Assembly (NCBI RefSeq): GCF_000305935.1
Contig: NC_018870.1
Location: 2,031,001 to 2,095,000 of the forward strand
Source of the DNA: Thermacetogenium phaeum DSM 12270
GTDB taxonomy: Bacteria; Bacillota; DSM-12270; Thermacetogeniales; Thermacetogeniaceae
Direction of reading: 5' to 3'
DNA: 64,000 nt
The notes under the pieces were generated by a model that made no database searches, had not been told where the DNA came from, and saw only the letters and a list, made by a program, of their open reading frames with translations. The position numbers and the translations under genes were made by a program. Position 1 is the stretch's first letter, and each line of letters opens with the position of its first letter. Positions 45,550 through 55,333 of the stretch are shown here, piece by piece.

Positions 45550-45565
45550 TGCAAAATATGTGCCA
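45550..45565 (-). promoter_or_regulatory. Sigma-54 (-24/-12) promoter of the hutH operon
   Basis: The minus strand reads TGGCACATATTTTGCA: perfect TGGCAC, correct ten-base GG-GC spacing and TTTGCA. The start point near 45540 gives a ~165-base leader. It sits just downstream of the terminator of the exporter operon. Confidence 0.8.
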
Positions 45566-45621
45566 GAAAAACACCCATCCGGCGAGAGGAAGGGTCTTCT
45601 TGAGAACTGGGGGATAGACAC

Positions 45622-45643
45622 AAAAAAAGCACCGCCCGGTGCT
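45622..45643 (-). terminator. Terminator of the exporter operon
   Basis: A stem agcacc/ggtgct with loop gccc (45628-45643) is followed on the minus strand by seven T. It lies ~90 bases after the MacB-type permease stop and insulates the hutH promoter. Confidence 0.85.
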
Positions 45644-45734
45644 CTTCATTTATTAAGCACTTTTATAATTAGGTCGGCTCAGCGTCACTCTTCCAATTCC
45701 CTGTCAATGCAAGTCCCCGGGAGAAGACCGCCTG

Positions 45735-46940
45735 TTATAGATGCCTCAATGCCTCCGCCGGGCTCAAAGATGCCGCCCTGCTGGCAGGGTAAAGGCCGAA
45801 AAAAATCCCTACAAGAGCGGAGAAACCGAAAGCCAGCAGAATCGTCCAGACGGAGATGAGAGGGGGCCAGTTGGCGGCGAGCGCTACCAGCAAAGCTCCA
45901 CCGGCACCCACGATCATCCCGATAAAGCCCCCTACAAGGCAAAGGGCGACCGCTTCTAAAAGAAACTGCTGCATAATGTCGCGCCGGCGCGCCCCTAAGG
46001 CCATCAAGATCCCGATTTCCCTGGTCCGCTCGGTGACCGCCACCAGCATGATGTTCATCACCCCGACGCCGCCCACCAGAAGAGCGATCCCCGCTACTGC
46101 TCCTACTACCAGCGTCAGTACCGAGGTTACCTTTTCCACGATGGCCAGCTGTTCCTCCATAGAGGTACCGGTATATTTGACGGTGCTGGCGGGGTGCCTC
46201 TTCTCCAGAATCTTCAGGCTGTCGGAGATCGCCTGAAGAATGTCGGCTTTTGAGGTTGCCACCCCGCAGAGGGAGTGAATCACCCTGGTATTGAGAATTT
46301 CCTGGGCAAAGGTGATGGGTACATAGACGGCCTTTAAGTTCATCGTGCTCATCACAGAGGAGGGGGGTGTTTCCATCACCCCGACAACCGTGGCCGGAAC
46401 ATCCTGAATAAAGATCTTTTTGCCGAGAGGATCGCCGTTCGGGAAAAGCTCTTCGGCCACGGCGGCATCGAGCACCGCCACCCGGGCGTGAACGGCCACA
46501 TCACTACCCGTCAGAAAGCGTCCGGTCTTGACACCCAGGTTGATGGCTGCAGTAAAATCCGGCATCGTCCCGTAAAGCTGCGACAGCAGGGGCTTCTGCC
46601 TGCTGTGCGGAAGGCGCACATCGATCATGCTACCGTAGGTGAGAGCGGCCATCTTCTCCACGGCGGGTGAGAGTTCCTTGATCAGAACGGCGTCCTGCAG
46701 GTTGAAGGTGTCCGGCCCCGGAGCCTCGCCTCGCGCAAAGTCCACGGAGATCTCGAAATACCGGCTGCTCCCGGTTGCCTCCAGCTGAGAGATGACCACC
46801 GCCTGCCCCCCCTGCCCGATGGCGACAACGGCGATCACCGCGGCTATCCCGATGGCAATCCCGAGAACCGTCAGAGCTGCCCGCAGGCGGTGGGCAAGCA
46901 GATTTTCCACAACGATCTGCAACATATCTGCGGCTCTCAA
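45735..46940 (-). CDS. MacB-type ABC exporter permease, 401 aa
   Basis: Four transmembrane helices with a large extracytoplasmic MacB_PCD domain after the first (residues ~45-270) are followed by the FtsX-like domain (VGAVAGIALLVGGVGVMNIMLVAVTERTREIGILMALGARRRDIMQQFLLEA). The TTG start at 46940 overlaps the ATPase stop (TTGA). With the ATPase and adaptor upstream it forms a tripartite-like exporter for peptides, lipids or drugs; in a monoderm it works without an outer-membrane channel. Confidence 0.9.
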   Translation of the reverse strand: MRAADMLQIVVENLLAHRLRAALTVLGIAIGIAAVIAVVAIGQGGQAVVISQLEATGSSRYFEISVDFARGEAPGPDTFNLQDAVLIKELSPAVEKMAALTYGSMIDVRLPHSRQKPLLSQLYGTMPDFTAAINLGVKTGRFLTGSDVAVHARVAVLDAAVAEELFPNGDPLGKKIFIQDVPATVVGVMETPPSSVMSTMNLKAVYVPITFAQEILNTRVIHSLCGVATSKADILQAISDSLKILEKRHPASTVKYTGTSMEEQLAIVEKVTSVLTLVVGAVAGIALLVGGVGVMNIMLVAVTERTREIGILMALGARRRDIMQQFLLEAVALCLVGGFIGMIVGAGGALLVALAANWPPLISVWTILLAFGFSALVGIFFGLYPASRAASLSPAEALRHL

Positions 46941-47617
46941 AGACCAACAACCTCCTCCCCGACGATCTCCCCATCCCGGAAGTGGAGGATCCGCCTGGCG
47001 TAGTAGGCGATTTCCGGGTCATGGGTCACCAGAACGATCGTCTTACCGGCCTGATGCATCTCTCTAAAGATTTCCATAATCTCACGACCGGACCTGGTAT
47101 CCAGGTTACCAGTCGGCTCATCCGCCAAAACAACTCGGGGATTATTGGCCAGCGCCCGGGCGATGGCCACCCGCTGCTGTTCCCCGCCGGAAAGGGCGGC
47201 CGGTTTGTGCCGCAGGCGGTGGCCGAGCCCTACCCTTTTCAGAAGTCCGATGACCCGCTCCCGGCGTTCCCGGCGCGGCACCCCGGCATACACCAGGGGC
47301 AATTCAACATTGCGCATAACGTCATGCCTGGGCAGGAGATTGAAGCTCTGGAAAACAAATCCCAGCTCCCGGTTGCGCAATTCCGCCAGCTCCTCCTCTT
47401 CCAGGGAGTTGACGTCTCTGCCGTCCAGGAAATAACTCCCGGCAGTAGGGCGTTCCAGGCAGCCCAGGATGCTCAGGAAGGTAGACTTGCCGGAACCGGA
47501 GGCGCCCATAATGGCCACAAAATCCCCCTCCGGTATCTCCAGGGTGACCCCCTTCAGGGCCTCCACCGCCGCATCCCCGCTGCCGTACACTTTTGTCAAG
47601 CCGGAAACCCTGATCAC
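46937..47617 (-). CDS. MacB/LolD-type ABC ATPase, 226 aa
   Basis: Walker [12 protein letters not shown], signature [19 protein letters not shown], Walker [17 protein letters not shown] and the switch [11 protein letters not shown] are all intact. The GTG start overlaps the adaptor stop as GTGA. It is the energising subunit of the exporter. Confidence 0.93.
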   Translation of the reverse strand: MIRVSGLTKVYGSGDAAVEALKGVTLEIPEGDFVAIMGASGSGKSTFLSILGCLERPTAGSYFLDGRDVNSLEEEELAELRNRELGFVFQSFNLLPRHDVMRNVELPLVYAGVPRRERRERVIGLLKRVGLGHRLRHKPAALSGGEQQRVAIARALANNPRVVLADEPTGNLDTRSGREIMEIFREMHQAGKTIVLVTHDPEIAYYARRILHFRDGEIVGEEVVGL

Positions 47618-48861
47618 TTTCCGTCACCGGTGCTCACCCGCACCTGCTGACCGTCCTGGAGACCTTCCGGGGCTAAAACGACCAGTTCTCCGGCCTTGAC
47701 CCCGCTCTTGATCTCGGTATAAAGCTCATTGCTGTGGCCGACATCCACCGCCCTTCTTCTAGCCTTTCTGCCTTCAACGACGAAAACGGCTTTCTTGCCA
47801 TCCAACTCGATGACGGCTTCATTGGGAACGAGCAGGGACCGACGCGGCCTAACCCGGTATATTGTCAGATCAACGTTGGCTCCCGGCTTCAGTCCAGTTC
47901 CCACCTCCTTTAGCGTTATGTAAACTTTGACGACATTTTCGTTCTCCCTCATGGTGCCCCTGGTCACGCCCGGAGCCACGCTGGCAACCTCACCCCGGTA
48001 AATCTTGCCCGGATCCCCCGCCCACCGAACCTCGACCTCCTGCCCCGGGGTGACGCCGGCGACATCCTGTTCACTTAAATCGGCAACCACCTGCAGATTT
48101 TCCGGGTCACCGATGGTGAGGACCGGTGAACCGGGCTGGAGATAATCCCCCTCATCTGCATACTTTTGCAGAACGATCCCCCCGCCGGGAGCCCTGAGCT
48201 GCCCCTTCTCCAGCAAGGCGCGGGCGCTCTGAAGGGAGGCCCGTGCCTGCTCGACACGGGCGGCGATCACCCGGATCTCCTCAGGATCACCGCTGCGCAG
48301 TCTCTCCAGTCGAGATGCGGCCGCCTTAAGATCAGCCTCGGCCTTTCTGTAAGAGGCCTCCGCTGCCTCAAACTCCGCCGCCGGCACCGCGCCCTGTTCA
48401 AACAGGTAGCGATAGCGCTCGTAGTTCCGGCGCGCATTCTCCGCCTGGGTCTGCAGCCAGTCATATTCTGCTTCGGCAGCGGCTACTTCTTCAGGCCTGG
48501 CCGGTTTCTGCGCCCTCGCCAGCTCCGCCTCCGCCACCTTCAGGGCGGCCTCTGCTTCCCGAACCCTGTTTTCCTGCTCAAAGGTGTCCAGTTCAAAGAG
48601 CACCTGCCCTTCAGCTACCCGGTCCCCCTCTCCCACATGAAGCTTCAACAGGCAGGCCGGAAAATGAGCTACCAGGTCAACGGCACCTTCGACCTCCACC
48701 TTCCCGGTCGTCAGGACCTTATCCTCATAGCTGCGGTGTTCAACAAGGGCAGTTTTCACCTCCACCGAGGGGGCACTGAGACCGCGGAGCGCCGCGGTTA
48801 CAACCACTGCCAGGATCGATCCCGCCCCCAACAGCAACAGCAGCTTTTTAGAGTTCGACAA
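47614..48861 (-). CDS. Membrane-fusion adaptor protein (HlyD/MacA-like), 415 aa
   Basis: One N-terminal signal/anchor helix (LLLLLGAGSILAVVVTAAL) is followed by a biotinyl-lipoyl half-motif (LLKLHVGEGDRVAEGQVLFELD), a long coiled coil rich in A and E (residues ~95-205), and the second lipoyl half and beta-barrel (GIVLQKYADEGDYLQPGSPVLTIGD). It would join the permease outside the cell. The TTG start has GGAAAGGAG upstream. Confidence 0.9.
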   Translation of the reverse strand: MSNSKKLLLLLGAGSILAVVVTAALRGLSAPSVEVKTALVEHRSYEDKVLTTGKVEVEGAVDLVAHFPACLLKLHVGEGDRVAEGQVLFELDTFEQENRVREAEAALKVAEAELARAQKPARPEEVAAAEAEYDWLQTQAENARRNYERYRYLFEQGAVPAAEFEAAEASYRKAEADLKAAASRLERLRSGDPEEIRVIAARVEQARASLQSARALLEKGQLRAPGGGIVLQKYADEGDYLQPGSPVLTIGDPENLQVVADLSEQDVAGVTPGQEVEVRWAGDPGKIYRGEVASVAPGVTRGTMRENENVVKVYITLKEVGTGLKPGANVDLTIYRVRPRRSLLVPNEAVIELDGKKAVFVVEGRKARRRAVDVGHSNELYTEIKSGVKAGELVVLAPEGLQDGQQVRVSTGDGK

Positions 48862-48877
48862 GGGGATTCTCCTTTCC

Positions 48878-49588
48878 TCAACCCGTCGCTGCGGGCATAT
48901 TCAAAGCGGCAACACCTGAAGTCACCAAAGCCAGCACCAGCCAGAGCACAAAAAGGTAGAAGATTATCCCGCCGGGCCGCTTCGCTCTCATGGCCACGGC
49001 ACCGCCGATCCCCCAGAGCACCAGGCTCCACCAGGTAAAGGGATTACAGGAGGACAGAAAGAAATAGAGAAAGCCCTGCTGCGAAGGGAGGAAGGAGGCC
49101 AGACTCACGCTCACCTTCGCAAAGTTTTCCACCGGTGCCGCCGCAGCGATGGCATTGGTTATCAAAGTGGAGAGCAAAACCGGCAAATAGCCGTAAACGG
49201 AAACGGCGAAGAGGGCTCTGAAGGACGCTTCTCTCGTGCTGACGGCGGCGTATATTTTCAGCAGGCAGGCGATGGCAAGCCAGGTCAGCCAGGGAATAAC
49301 AACCGCCGCAGCGATGCTTCCGGTTACCGCCGCCGTCGGCGCCACCGCCCAGGCCGCCTCCAGCTGTTCCGGGGACAGCTCGACCACACCATGTTCCAGT
49401 GACCACAGAGCGTACTCCCTTATTTTCGGGATCAGCGACAGCGTAGCCAGCAGGTTTAACAGCCAGAAAAGCAGTCCCGGCGGCCAAAAAGAGGGGTGTT
49501 CCACAACCTTCTCCATGGCCTTACCGGGGCTCGTCAGAACCTCCCACACCAACGCCAACCAGGACGGTCTTTTCCTCTCCACCGCCAT
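48878..49588 (-). CDS. Yip1-domain membrane protein, 236 aa
   Basis: Five hydrophobic segments follow a charged N-terminus with the usual WEVLTSPGKAMEKVVEHPSFW entry. This matches the Yip1/YIP family often found beside ABC exporters. It precedes the adaptor gene by 16 bases and begins the operon (ATG 49588, GGAGGGGGG upstream). The function is unknown; it may help place or regulate the exporter. Confidence 0.75.
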   Translation of the reverse strand: MAVERKRPSWLALVWEVLTSPGKAMEKVVEHPSFWPPGLLFWLLNLLATLSLIPKIREYALWSLEHGVVELSPEQLEAAWAVAPTAAVTGSIAAAVVIPWLTWLAIACLLKIYAAVSTREASFRALFAVSVYGYLPVLLSTLITNAIAAAAPVENFAKVSVSLASFLPSQQGFLYFFLSSCNPFTWWSLVLWGIGGAVAMRAKRPGGIIFYLFVLWLVLALVTSGVAALNMPAATG

Positions 49589-49632
49589 TCCCCCCTCCGG
49601 AGCAAAAGTGTATACTTATCCATATTCGCCGC

Positions 49633-49666
49633 AGGAAACAAGAAACCTCTTCCCGAGGAGAAGAGG
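49633..49666 (-). terminator. Terminator of the flavoprotein transcript
   Basis: Stem cctcttc/gaagagg (49646-49666) is followed on the minus strand by TTTCTTGTTT. It lies 72 bases after the flavoprotein stop. Confidence 0.65.
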
Positions 49667-49738
49667 AAAGAGGCACAATCCGGATTGAAGCCGGACTTTA
49701 AACCAGAACAGGCGTTAGCGGTAAAATATGCCAAAAGG

Positions 49739-50626
49739 CTATCCTCTTGCCCCTGCCCGCCCGTCCAGATAAGCAACCGCGCTCAAGGCAGCGGTCAGGC
49801 CCTCCCCAACGGCCTTCCCCACCTGATAGGGCTTCCCGGTGCAGTCGCCAGCGGCAAAGATCCCGGGGATGTTCGTCTCCATGCTTCGCCCCACGACGAT
49901 GGCTCCCTCGCTTATCTGCAACCCTGCGACAAGCTGTCCGGCAAGAGCAACCTCCCTGATAATAAAGACCCCGTCCACAGGGAGCTCACCATCGGCCAGA
50001 GAAAGACCCCGCACCCGCTCCTCTCCTACTACCGCCAGGGGTCTCTCCCGGCGCACATTGATCCGGGGATCAACCCTAACTTCCCCTTTATAAGCAGGAA
50101 AATAATAGACCGCGCTGCAGATCTCCGCCAGAAAGTCGACATCCTGCTCCGCCTCCGGGGTCTCCCCGATCACCGCTACCTTCTTTCCGCGATAAAGGGG
50201 CCCGTCGCATGTGGCACAGTACCCCAAGCCGCGACCCAGCAACTCCTTCTCACCCGGCAGAAGGCGCGCCTGTCTGACACCGGTGGCCAGAATCACCGAG
50301 CGGCTGCGGAATACCCTGTTGTCTCGCGTCACCACCGAAAACTCCTTACCAGGGTAGATGTTCTCCACCCGCCCCGTTTCCAGTACAGCCCCCAAATCAA
50401 GGGCGTGGTTAAGGAATCTCTCCAGCAGTTCCTCCCCGGAAACAGACGAAAAACCGGGATAATTTCTGATTTCAGGCGCCTTTTTCAGGCGCTCTGAGCC
50501 TTTCTCGGCACCCAGGAGCAAAACACGCTTTCCTCTGATACGACCGTTGACGGCCGCCGCCAGCCCGGCAGGGCCTGCTCCCACGATGAGAATATCCCAG
50601 ATAACCGCTGTAATTCCTGCTTCCAT
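49739..50626 (-). CDS. Thioredoxin-reductase-like flavoprotein lacking a standard NADPH motif, 295 aa
   Basis: The FAD site VGAGPAGLAAAVNGRIRGKRVLLLG, the redox pair CATCDG (about residue 136) and the second FAD motif IPGIFAAGDCTGKPYQ are all present. The pyridine-nucleotide domain, however, reads VAVIGETPEAEQDVDFL where NADPH-dependent enzymes have GGGxxA, and the HRRxxxR loop is absent. It resembles the ferredoxin-dependent flavin thioredoxin reductases described in clostridia, so ferredoxin may be the donor (inference). ATG 50626 has GGAGGGG upstream. Confidence 0.8.
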   Translation of the reverse strand: MEAGITAVIWDILIVGAGPAGLAAAVNGRIRGKRVLLLGAEKGSERLKKAPEIRNYPGFSSVSGEELLERFLNHALDLGAVLETGRVENIYPGKEFSVVTRDNRVFRSRSVILATGVRQARLLPGEKELLGRGLGYCATCDGPLYRGKKVAVIGETPEAEQDVDFLAEICSAVYYFPAYKGEVRVDPRINVRRERPLAVVGEERVRGLSLADGELPVDGVFIIREVALAGQLVAGLQISEGAIVVGRSMETNIPGIFAAGDCTGKPYQVGKAVGEGLTAALSAVAYLDGRAGARG

Positions 50627-50714
50627 CAAAATTCCCCTCCGACCACTTGCATTGAGAAAAGCGCATGCATCTCCGACTCTATATTATCAGAATATTATCA
50701 CAGCACCCGCCATC

Positions 50715-51770
50715 TTATGAGTGGAAGTTGGAATCCCACATTTCTTTCACCGCTGCCACCAGCCCAAAGCTCCCGCTGAGCATCATATCACCGTAAGGCA
50801 CGGCAAAATACCCCAGGTCAGCAGCAAGGTGGCGCTGGGGTCCGGTGATTGCAGTAAAGGAAAAGCATTCGGGGGCGGGAGCGCCGCTGACGAAGGCGCA
50901 GCCGTGTCCGCCGTCCTCGTAAACCTCTTCATTAGAAACTTCTCCCCGTACAAAGCGGGCGAGATAATCCTTAAGCTTCTCCTGATTCATCAAACCGGTA
51001 TGGTGCTCGAAAATTCCCCAAATGCGCTCTCCCTTGACCAAAGCGGCAAGAACATGCTGGTTTCCTACATTTACCACCAACACCCCATCCTCCCGGCGTG
51101 CTCCGACAACCGGGTCGAGCAGCGCTCCTCTGATGGCTGCAGCGCCGGTATCCATTAAATAAGCTCCCGGAGCATCCTCCCTCACGGCCAGCATTCTGGT
51201 CAGGTAGGGGGGAACATTCTCCCGGTAGATCAGGCCGTTCAACCGCCCTCCCGCTTCCAGGAATCTCTCCCAGTGCTCGAAACGGAACCTCCGGTTGCTC
51301 CTCCCGACGGCCTCCCCGTGGTCCTGCACGGCCACGGCCACAACGTCCGGCAAGGATACATCAAAAAAGCCCAGCGCTCTACCGAGGCTCTCTAGATCCA
51401 GGTCGCGCAGGGTGAGCTCCAGGCAATCACCCGCAGGCCGCTCTGTAACAATCTGCACCCCCATGGCCTCAACCTGGCGCAGGTCATCCCTGATCGTTTT
51501 AGCAGCTGAAGGGAGCGCGTAAACTTTCAGCCCCGCAGAAATATGCCGCTTCAATGCCCTCACCAGCGGCCCCCCTCCCATCAGATGCCCGGATAAAAAG
51601 AGATCCCTCCCAGCGGCAGTCGCCTGGATTACCCTCCCAGCCATGATGCTCGTCTGGGACGGCAGCACCATCTTGGTGCAGTTCTCCACCGGCTTCCCTT
51701 CCTCGTAGAGGAGAATATCCTGGGTGCCGGCTCCGATATCCACGGCAAGAATCGCCATCTTATTCTGCAT
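50715..51770 (-). CDS. DUF1786 family ASKHA-like protein, 351 aa
   Basis: The start ILAVDIGAGTQDILLYEEG and the later GVLVVNVGNQHVLAALV resemble the phosphate motifs of actin-fold ATPases. HHTGLMNQEKL and GGHGCAFVSGAPA are family-specific. DUF1786 has been labelled a putative pyruvate-formate-lyase-activating protein without biochemical proof that I know of. It is the last of a short run with the next gene upstream (15-base gap). The role is unknown. Confidence 0.75.
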   Translation of the reverse strand: MQNKMAILAVDIGAGTQDILLYEEGKPVENCTKMVLPSQTSIMAGRVIQATAAGRDLFLSGHLMGGGPLVRALKRHISAGLKVYALPSAAKTIRDDLRQVEAMGVQIVTERPAGDCLELTLRDLDLESLGRALGFFDVSLPDVVAVAVQDHGEAVGRSNRRFRFEHWERFLEAGGRLNGLIYRENVPPYLTRMLAVREDAPGAYLMDTGAAAIRGALLDPVVGARREDGVLVVNVGNQHVLAALVKGERIWGIFEHHTGLMNQEKLKDYLARFVRGEVSNEEVYEDGGHGCAFVSGAPAPECFSFTAITGPQRHLAADLGYFAVPYGDMMLSGSFGLVAAVKEMWDSNFHS

Positions 51771-51785
51771 CAGCTTTCCCCCTTA

Positions 51786-52241
51786 TTATGACCAGCCGTA
51801 GCTGAAGATCCGCTCGCCGACTTTTGCCCGCCTGAAGGTAATGTCACAGAAGACCCTTTTGCTGAGGCCCTCCGGGTCATTCACGTAGCGTTCCATGATC
51901 TCCAAACAAAGATCCCAAAAAGATGAGAAGGGGTTAAGGGAGGCACCAAGGTTATAGTAGATTTGCATCCCCCGCTGCGTAATGCGTATAGAATCTTCCG
52001 ATTCTTCGATCAGCCTCTCCTGCTTCAATTCGTCGATAATCCGTTGGATCCCACGGCTGTAAGCTCCCAAGCGCGTTCTGACAAAATCGTAGAAGGCCAG
52101 TTCCTGCTCTTCGTTCTTTGCTGCACTTACCAGAAAGAGCAAATTATGGATCGTCGCGGATTTAACCTTATAACAGATGAGCAGGCGTAAGATTAAAACG
52201 TGCTGAACGGTATAGAAGATCAACAGCCCCGCACTCCTCAC
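51786..52241 (-). CDS. Small winged-helix-like protein of unknown function, 151 aa
   Basis: LAFYDFVRTRLGAYSRGIQRIIDELKQERLIEESEDSIRITQRGMQIYYNL has the layout of a winged helix followed by a beta wing. The first 25 residues are hydrophobic and may partly be non-coding: the GTG at 52241 could be replaced by TTG at 52226, ten bases after GAGGAG. It shares a transcript with DUF1786. A regulator or protein-interaction role is a guess. Confidence 0.55.
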   Translation of the reverse strand: MRSAGLLIFYTVQHVLILRLLICYKVKSATIHNLLFLVSAAKNEEQELAFYDFVRTRLGAYSRGIQRIIDELKQERLIEESEDSIRITQRGMQIYYNLGASLNPFSSFWDLCLEIMERYVNDPEGLSKRVFCDITFRRAKVGERIFSYGWS

Positions 52242-52411
52242 TCATCAGCACCGAAAAGAGAAACCTGCGGGCAGCAAACGCTTAAATTTTCCAAGGAACT
52301 TTCCTCAAAAAGCACTTAGAAGAAATGAACCCCCCGCTGGTGCCGAACTTTAAGAAATGCTACTTGTAATTTCTCTCCGATGATATTGATTTCCTGCCGA
52401 GGCAAAAAATA

Positions 52412-53245
52412 TTATAAGAACTGGAGTTTCCGACGCAAGCTCGCCGTCACCGGCCCCGGCCTCCCTGTTCCCACCCTTCTTCCATCCACGGAGACAAGCG
52501 GCATAATCCCCATCAAGGAGTTAGTCAAAAATGCCTCCTCCGCGCCCAAGAGATCTTCGGGGAGGACACTCCCCTCGACAACCGGGATTCCCAGTTCGCG
52601 GGCCAGAGACATCACTTTGGCCCGCGTGATCCCGGGCAGCAGCCCGCTCGCTGGGGACGGCGTTACAATCCTCCCTTCAAGGACAATAAAGACGTTGCTC
52701 GTTGTGCCCTCCGCCACTTCTCCCAGATAATTACAAAATATCCCTTCGTGCGAGCCGGCAGCTGCAGCCTCCAGGCGCCCCAGGATATTCTCCAAACAGT
52801 TGAGGGATTTGAGCCGGACAAGGGGGGAGAGGTGGTTGCGGGGAAAGCTGACCAGACAGGCATGCATCCCGCGCTCATAGATATCACGGGGATAGGGCTC
52901 TTCATCCTGACCGACCACCACAACAGTCGGCCTGCTGTCAGGGTGAGGCAGCAGCCCCCTTGGGGACTCACCTCTGGTTACCGTAACCCGCAGAACACCA
53001 TTCCCGATCCTTGCCGCAACTTCTGCTACTCCTGCCTCAACATCATCCCAGGGGCAGGGTATTTTCAAAGCGGAACACCCTTGACAAAGCCGCTGCCGGT
53101 GTTCTTTCCAATCCTGTGGGAGGCCATCCCTCAGCCGCAGCGTCTCGAACACCCCGTCTCCGTAGAGAAATCCCCTTTCCCGCACTCCGAACCGGGGACG
53201 GTTTAGATCGCCGATCTCCCCGTTCACCCAGGCTATTCCAGGCAT
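52412..53245 (-). CDS. pabC: Aminodeoxychorismate lyase (class IV PLP fold), 277 aa
   Basis: FGVRERGFLYGDGVFETLRLRDG, the PLP lysine in VRLKSLNCLENILGRLEAAAAG and GEVAEGTTSNVFIVLEGRIVTP are typical of the fold IV lyase/aminotransferase family. It would release p-aminobenzoate from aminodeoxychorismate. Overlap with pabB by 13 bases argues against the alternative, a D-amino-acid or branched-chain aminotransferase. The 170 bases after it (52242-52411) hold no gene. Confidence 0.88.
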   Translation of the reverse strand: MPGIAWVNGEIGDLNRPRFGVRERGFLYGDGVFETLRLRDGLPQDWKEHRQRLCQGCSALKIPCPWDDVEAGVAEVAARIGNGVLRVTVTRGESPRGLLPHPDSRPTVVVVGQDEEPYPRDIYERGMHACLVSFPRNHLSPLVRLKSLNCLENILGRLEAAAAGSHEGIFCNYLGEVAEGTTSNVFIVLEGRIVTPSPASGLLPGITRAKVMSLARELGIPVVEGSVLPEDLLGAEEAFLTNSLMGIMPLVSVDGRRVGTGRPGPVTASLRRKLQFL

Positions 53246-54651
53246 ACCGCTACCTCCTCCCGGCGGTATCCCAGCGCCCTTAACAAAGCCCTCGCCTTAG
53301 TTATTGTTTCCCGATACTCCGCCTCCGGGTCGGAATCGGCCACAATTCCCCCTCCTACGTTGAAGTAGGCAACACCATCCTTGACGATAAATGTTCTGAT
53401 GACTATATTCAAGTCGGCGTTTCCGTCAAACCCCAGATATCCGATCGAACCCGTATATATCCCCCTCCGCACCGGCTCCAGCTCATCGATGATCTCCATC
53501 GCCCGGATCTTTGGGGCGCCGGTGATGGACCCCCCAGGAAAGGTGGCGCACAAGAGATCAACCAGGTCTCGGCCCGGTGCCAGGACCCCCCTTACAGTTG
53601 AAACAAGGTGAAACACAGTGGCATATTCCTCCAGACAGATCAGCTCCGGGACATGCACACTCCCATAGCTGCAGACCTTCCCCAGGTCATTACGCTCCAG
53701 GTCGATGATCATCGTCAGCTCCGCCCTATCCTTCTCGCTGTGCAACAGCTCCTCACGCAGTCTCATATCCTCTTCCTGATTCCTCCCCCGCGGCCGGGTT
53801 CCCTTGATCGGCCTGGTCTCTACAAGGCGACCGCGCACGCGCAAAAAGCGCTCCGGAGAGGCACTGACGACATCCAGTTCGGGATAGTGCAGATAAGCGG
53901 CGAAGGGAGCGGGATTCTCCAAGCGGAGACGCAGGTAAAGATGCCAGGGGTGGATCTCAAGAGGACAAGAAAAGCGCTGGGTCAGATTGGCCTGAAAAAT
54001 ATCCCCTGCCGCAATATAGTCCTTCACCTTCTGCACCGCCCGGCAGTAAGAATCACGGGTGAAATGCCCGAAAATCTTCGGCGATCCTCCGAAACCAGCA
54101 GATTTTACCGGATCGACCGGTGCTCTGCTATTCGCGATGATCTCCTGCAGCTCCCGCAAGCGCCGTTCCGCTACCTTTAACCTTGCCTCTCCAACCTCAG
54201 GCAGACCGGTGGATGTAAGAAACGCCCGCCCCTCCAGGTGGTCAATAATCGCCAGCCTGTCGTAAAAACCCAGATAGAGATCCGGCACCTTGAGGTCGTC
54301 AGCAGAGTGTTCGGGAAGTTTTTCCAACAGCCGGCCCAGGTCGTAGGAGCAATAACCAAATGCCCCTGCCACAACAGGCAGGTGAGGGCTGCCAGGCAGT
54401 TGATATCTGCTCAGCAGCTGCCGGAGAACAGAAAAGGGATCATCCTCTTTCCTGATCCAACTGCTGCCGTCAAAGACTGCTATTTCTCTTCCCTTCGCCC
54501 GGATCACCAGAAAGGGGTCACTTCCCATTATCGAGTACCGTCCCAGGTGGGAGGGGTCCATGCCGCTGTCTAAAAGAAAAGGGAAGAAGCGGCTGCGGAA
54601 AGGCTCAAAAAGAGAGAGAGTATCCTTTAAGTCGACCTCCTTAATAATCAA
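53233..54651 (-). CDS. pabB: Aminodeoxychorismate synthase component I, 472 aa
   Basis: This chorismate-binding enzyme has [85 protein letters not shown] and [21 protein letters not shown]. The PIKGT lysine is the mark of PabB rather than anthranilate synthase. The TTG start overlaps the pabA end by 11 bases. Confidence 0.9.
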   Translation of the reverse strand: MIIKEVDLKDTLSLFEPFRSRFFPFLLDSGMDPSHLGRYSIMGSDPFLVIRAKGREIAVFDGSSWIRKEDDPFSVLRQLLSRYQLPGSPHLPVVAGAFGYCSYDLGRLLEKLPEHSADDLKVPDLYLGFYDRLAIIDHLEGRAFLTSTGLPEVGEARLKVAERRLRELQEIIANSRAPVDPVKSAGFGGSPKIFGHFTRDSYCRAVQKVKDYIAAGDIFQANLTQRFSCPLEIHPWHLYLRLRLENPAPFAAYLHYPELDVVSASPERFLRVRGRLVETRPIKGTRPRGRNQEEDMRLREELLHSEKDRAELTMIIDLERNDLGKVCSYGSVHVPELICLEEYATVFHLVSTVRGVLAPGRDLVDLLCATFPGGSITGAPKIRAMEIIDELEPVRRGIYTGSIGYLGFDGNADLNIVIRTFIVKDGVAYFNVGGGIVADSDPEAEYRETITKARALLRALGYRREEVAVCLE

Positions 54652-55300
54652 GATTGGCCACCCCCCGGCTGACTACGATCCTCTCCTTTCGGAGGGATTC
54701 CGAAAATTTACTTCTCACAGCAGGCTCTCTTCCCCGAACAATGTTAAGAAAGTTGCGCAGCAAAGTCTTACCCCCCTCCGTCAAAATGGATTCGGGATGA
54801 AACTGTACCCCTTCAATGATGAACTCACGGTGCCTGACACCCATAATCTCGCCCCTTTCGGTCTCCGCAGAAATCTCCAGGCAAGCGGGCAGTGTTTCCC
54901 TCTTGAGTATCAGGGAATGATACCTCGTTGCCGTAAAAGGATTGGGCAGGCCTTTGTAGATGGTGCGGCCATCGTGATAAACCAGGGAGGTTTTTCCGTG
55001 CATCAGGCGCTCCGCCCGGACAACCTCTCCCCCAAATGCCTGTCCGATAACCTGGTGCCCCAGGCAGACCCCCAGAATGGGAATCCTCCCTTGAAAGAAC
55101 CTTACCGCCTCCAGGCAGATTCCCGCTTCATCAGGGGTGCAAGGCCCCGGAGAAAGAAGCAGAGCTTCCGGTTGGAGAGCGGCAATCTGGCTGCAGGTAA
55201 GAGCATCATTGCGGAAGACCCTTACCTCCTCCCCCATTTCCCCCAGATACTGGACAAGGTTGTAGGTAAAAGAATCGTAATTGTCGATCATCAACAGCAA
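54641..55300 (-). CDS. pabA: Aminodeoxychorismate/anthranilate synthase glutamine amidotransferase, 219 aa
   Basis: This class I glutamine amidotransferase has [12 protein letters not shown], the nucleophile in [15 protein letters not shown] and the His-Glu pair in GVQFHPESI. It supplies ammonia to PabB. The TTG start at 55300 has GGAGGG seven to eight bases upstream; an internal ATG 9 bases on is possible. It heads pabA-pabB-pabC and has a terminator-bearing leader. Confidence 0.92.
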   Translation of the reverse strand: MLLMIDNYDSFTYNLVQYLGEMGEEVRVFRNDALTCSQIAALQPEALLLSPGPCTPDEAGICLEAVRFFQGRIPILGVCLGHQVIGQAFGGEVVRAERLMHGKTSLVYHDGRTIYKGLPNPFTATRYHSLILKRETLPACLEISAETERGEIMGVRHREFIIEGVQFHPESILTEGGKTLLRNFLNIVRGREPAVRSKFSESLRKERIVVSRGVANLDY

Positions 55301-55333
55301 TGAGCATCCCTCCGTTTATTCTGATATCCTGAA

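Noticed and set aside
53233-55300. Tryptophan (anthranilate synthase) assignment of the amidotransferase/chorismate pair
   Set aside because: The PIKGT lysine and the adjacent fold IV lyase point to p-aminobenzoate synthesis, though the amidotransferase may serve both.
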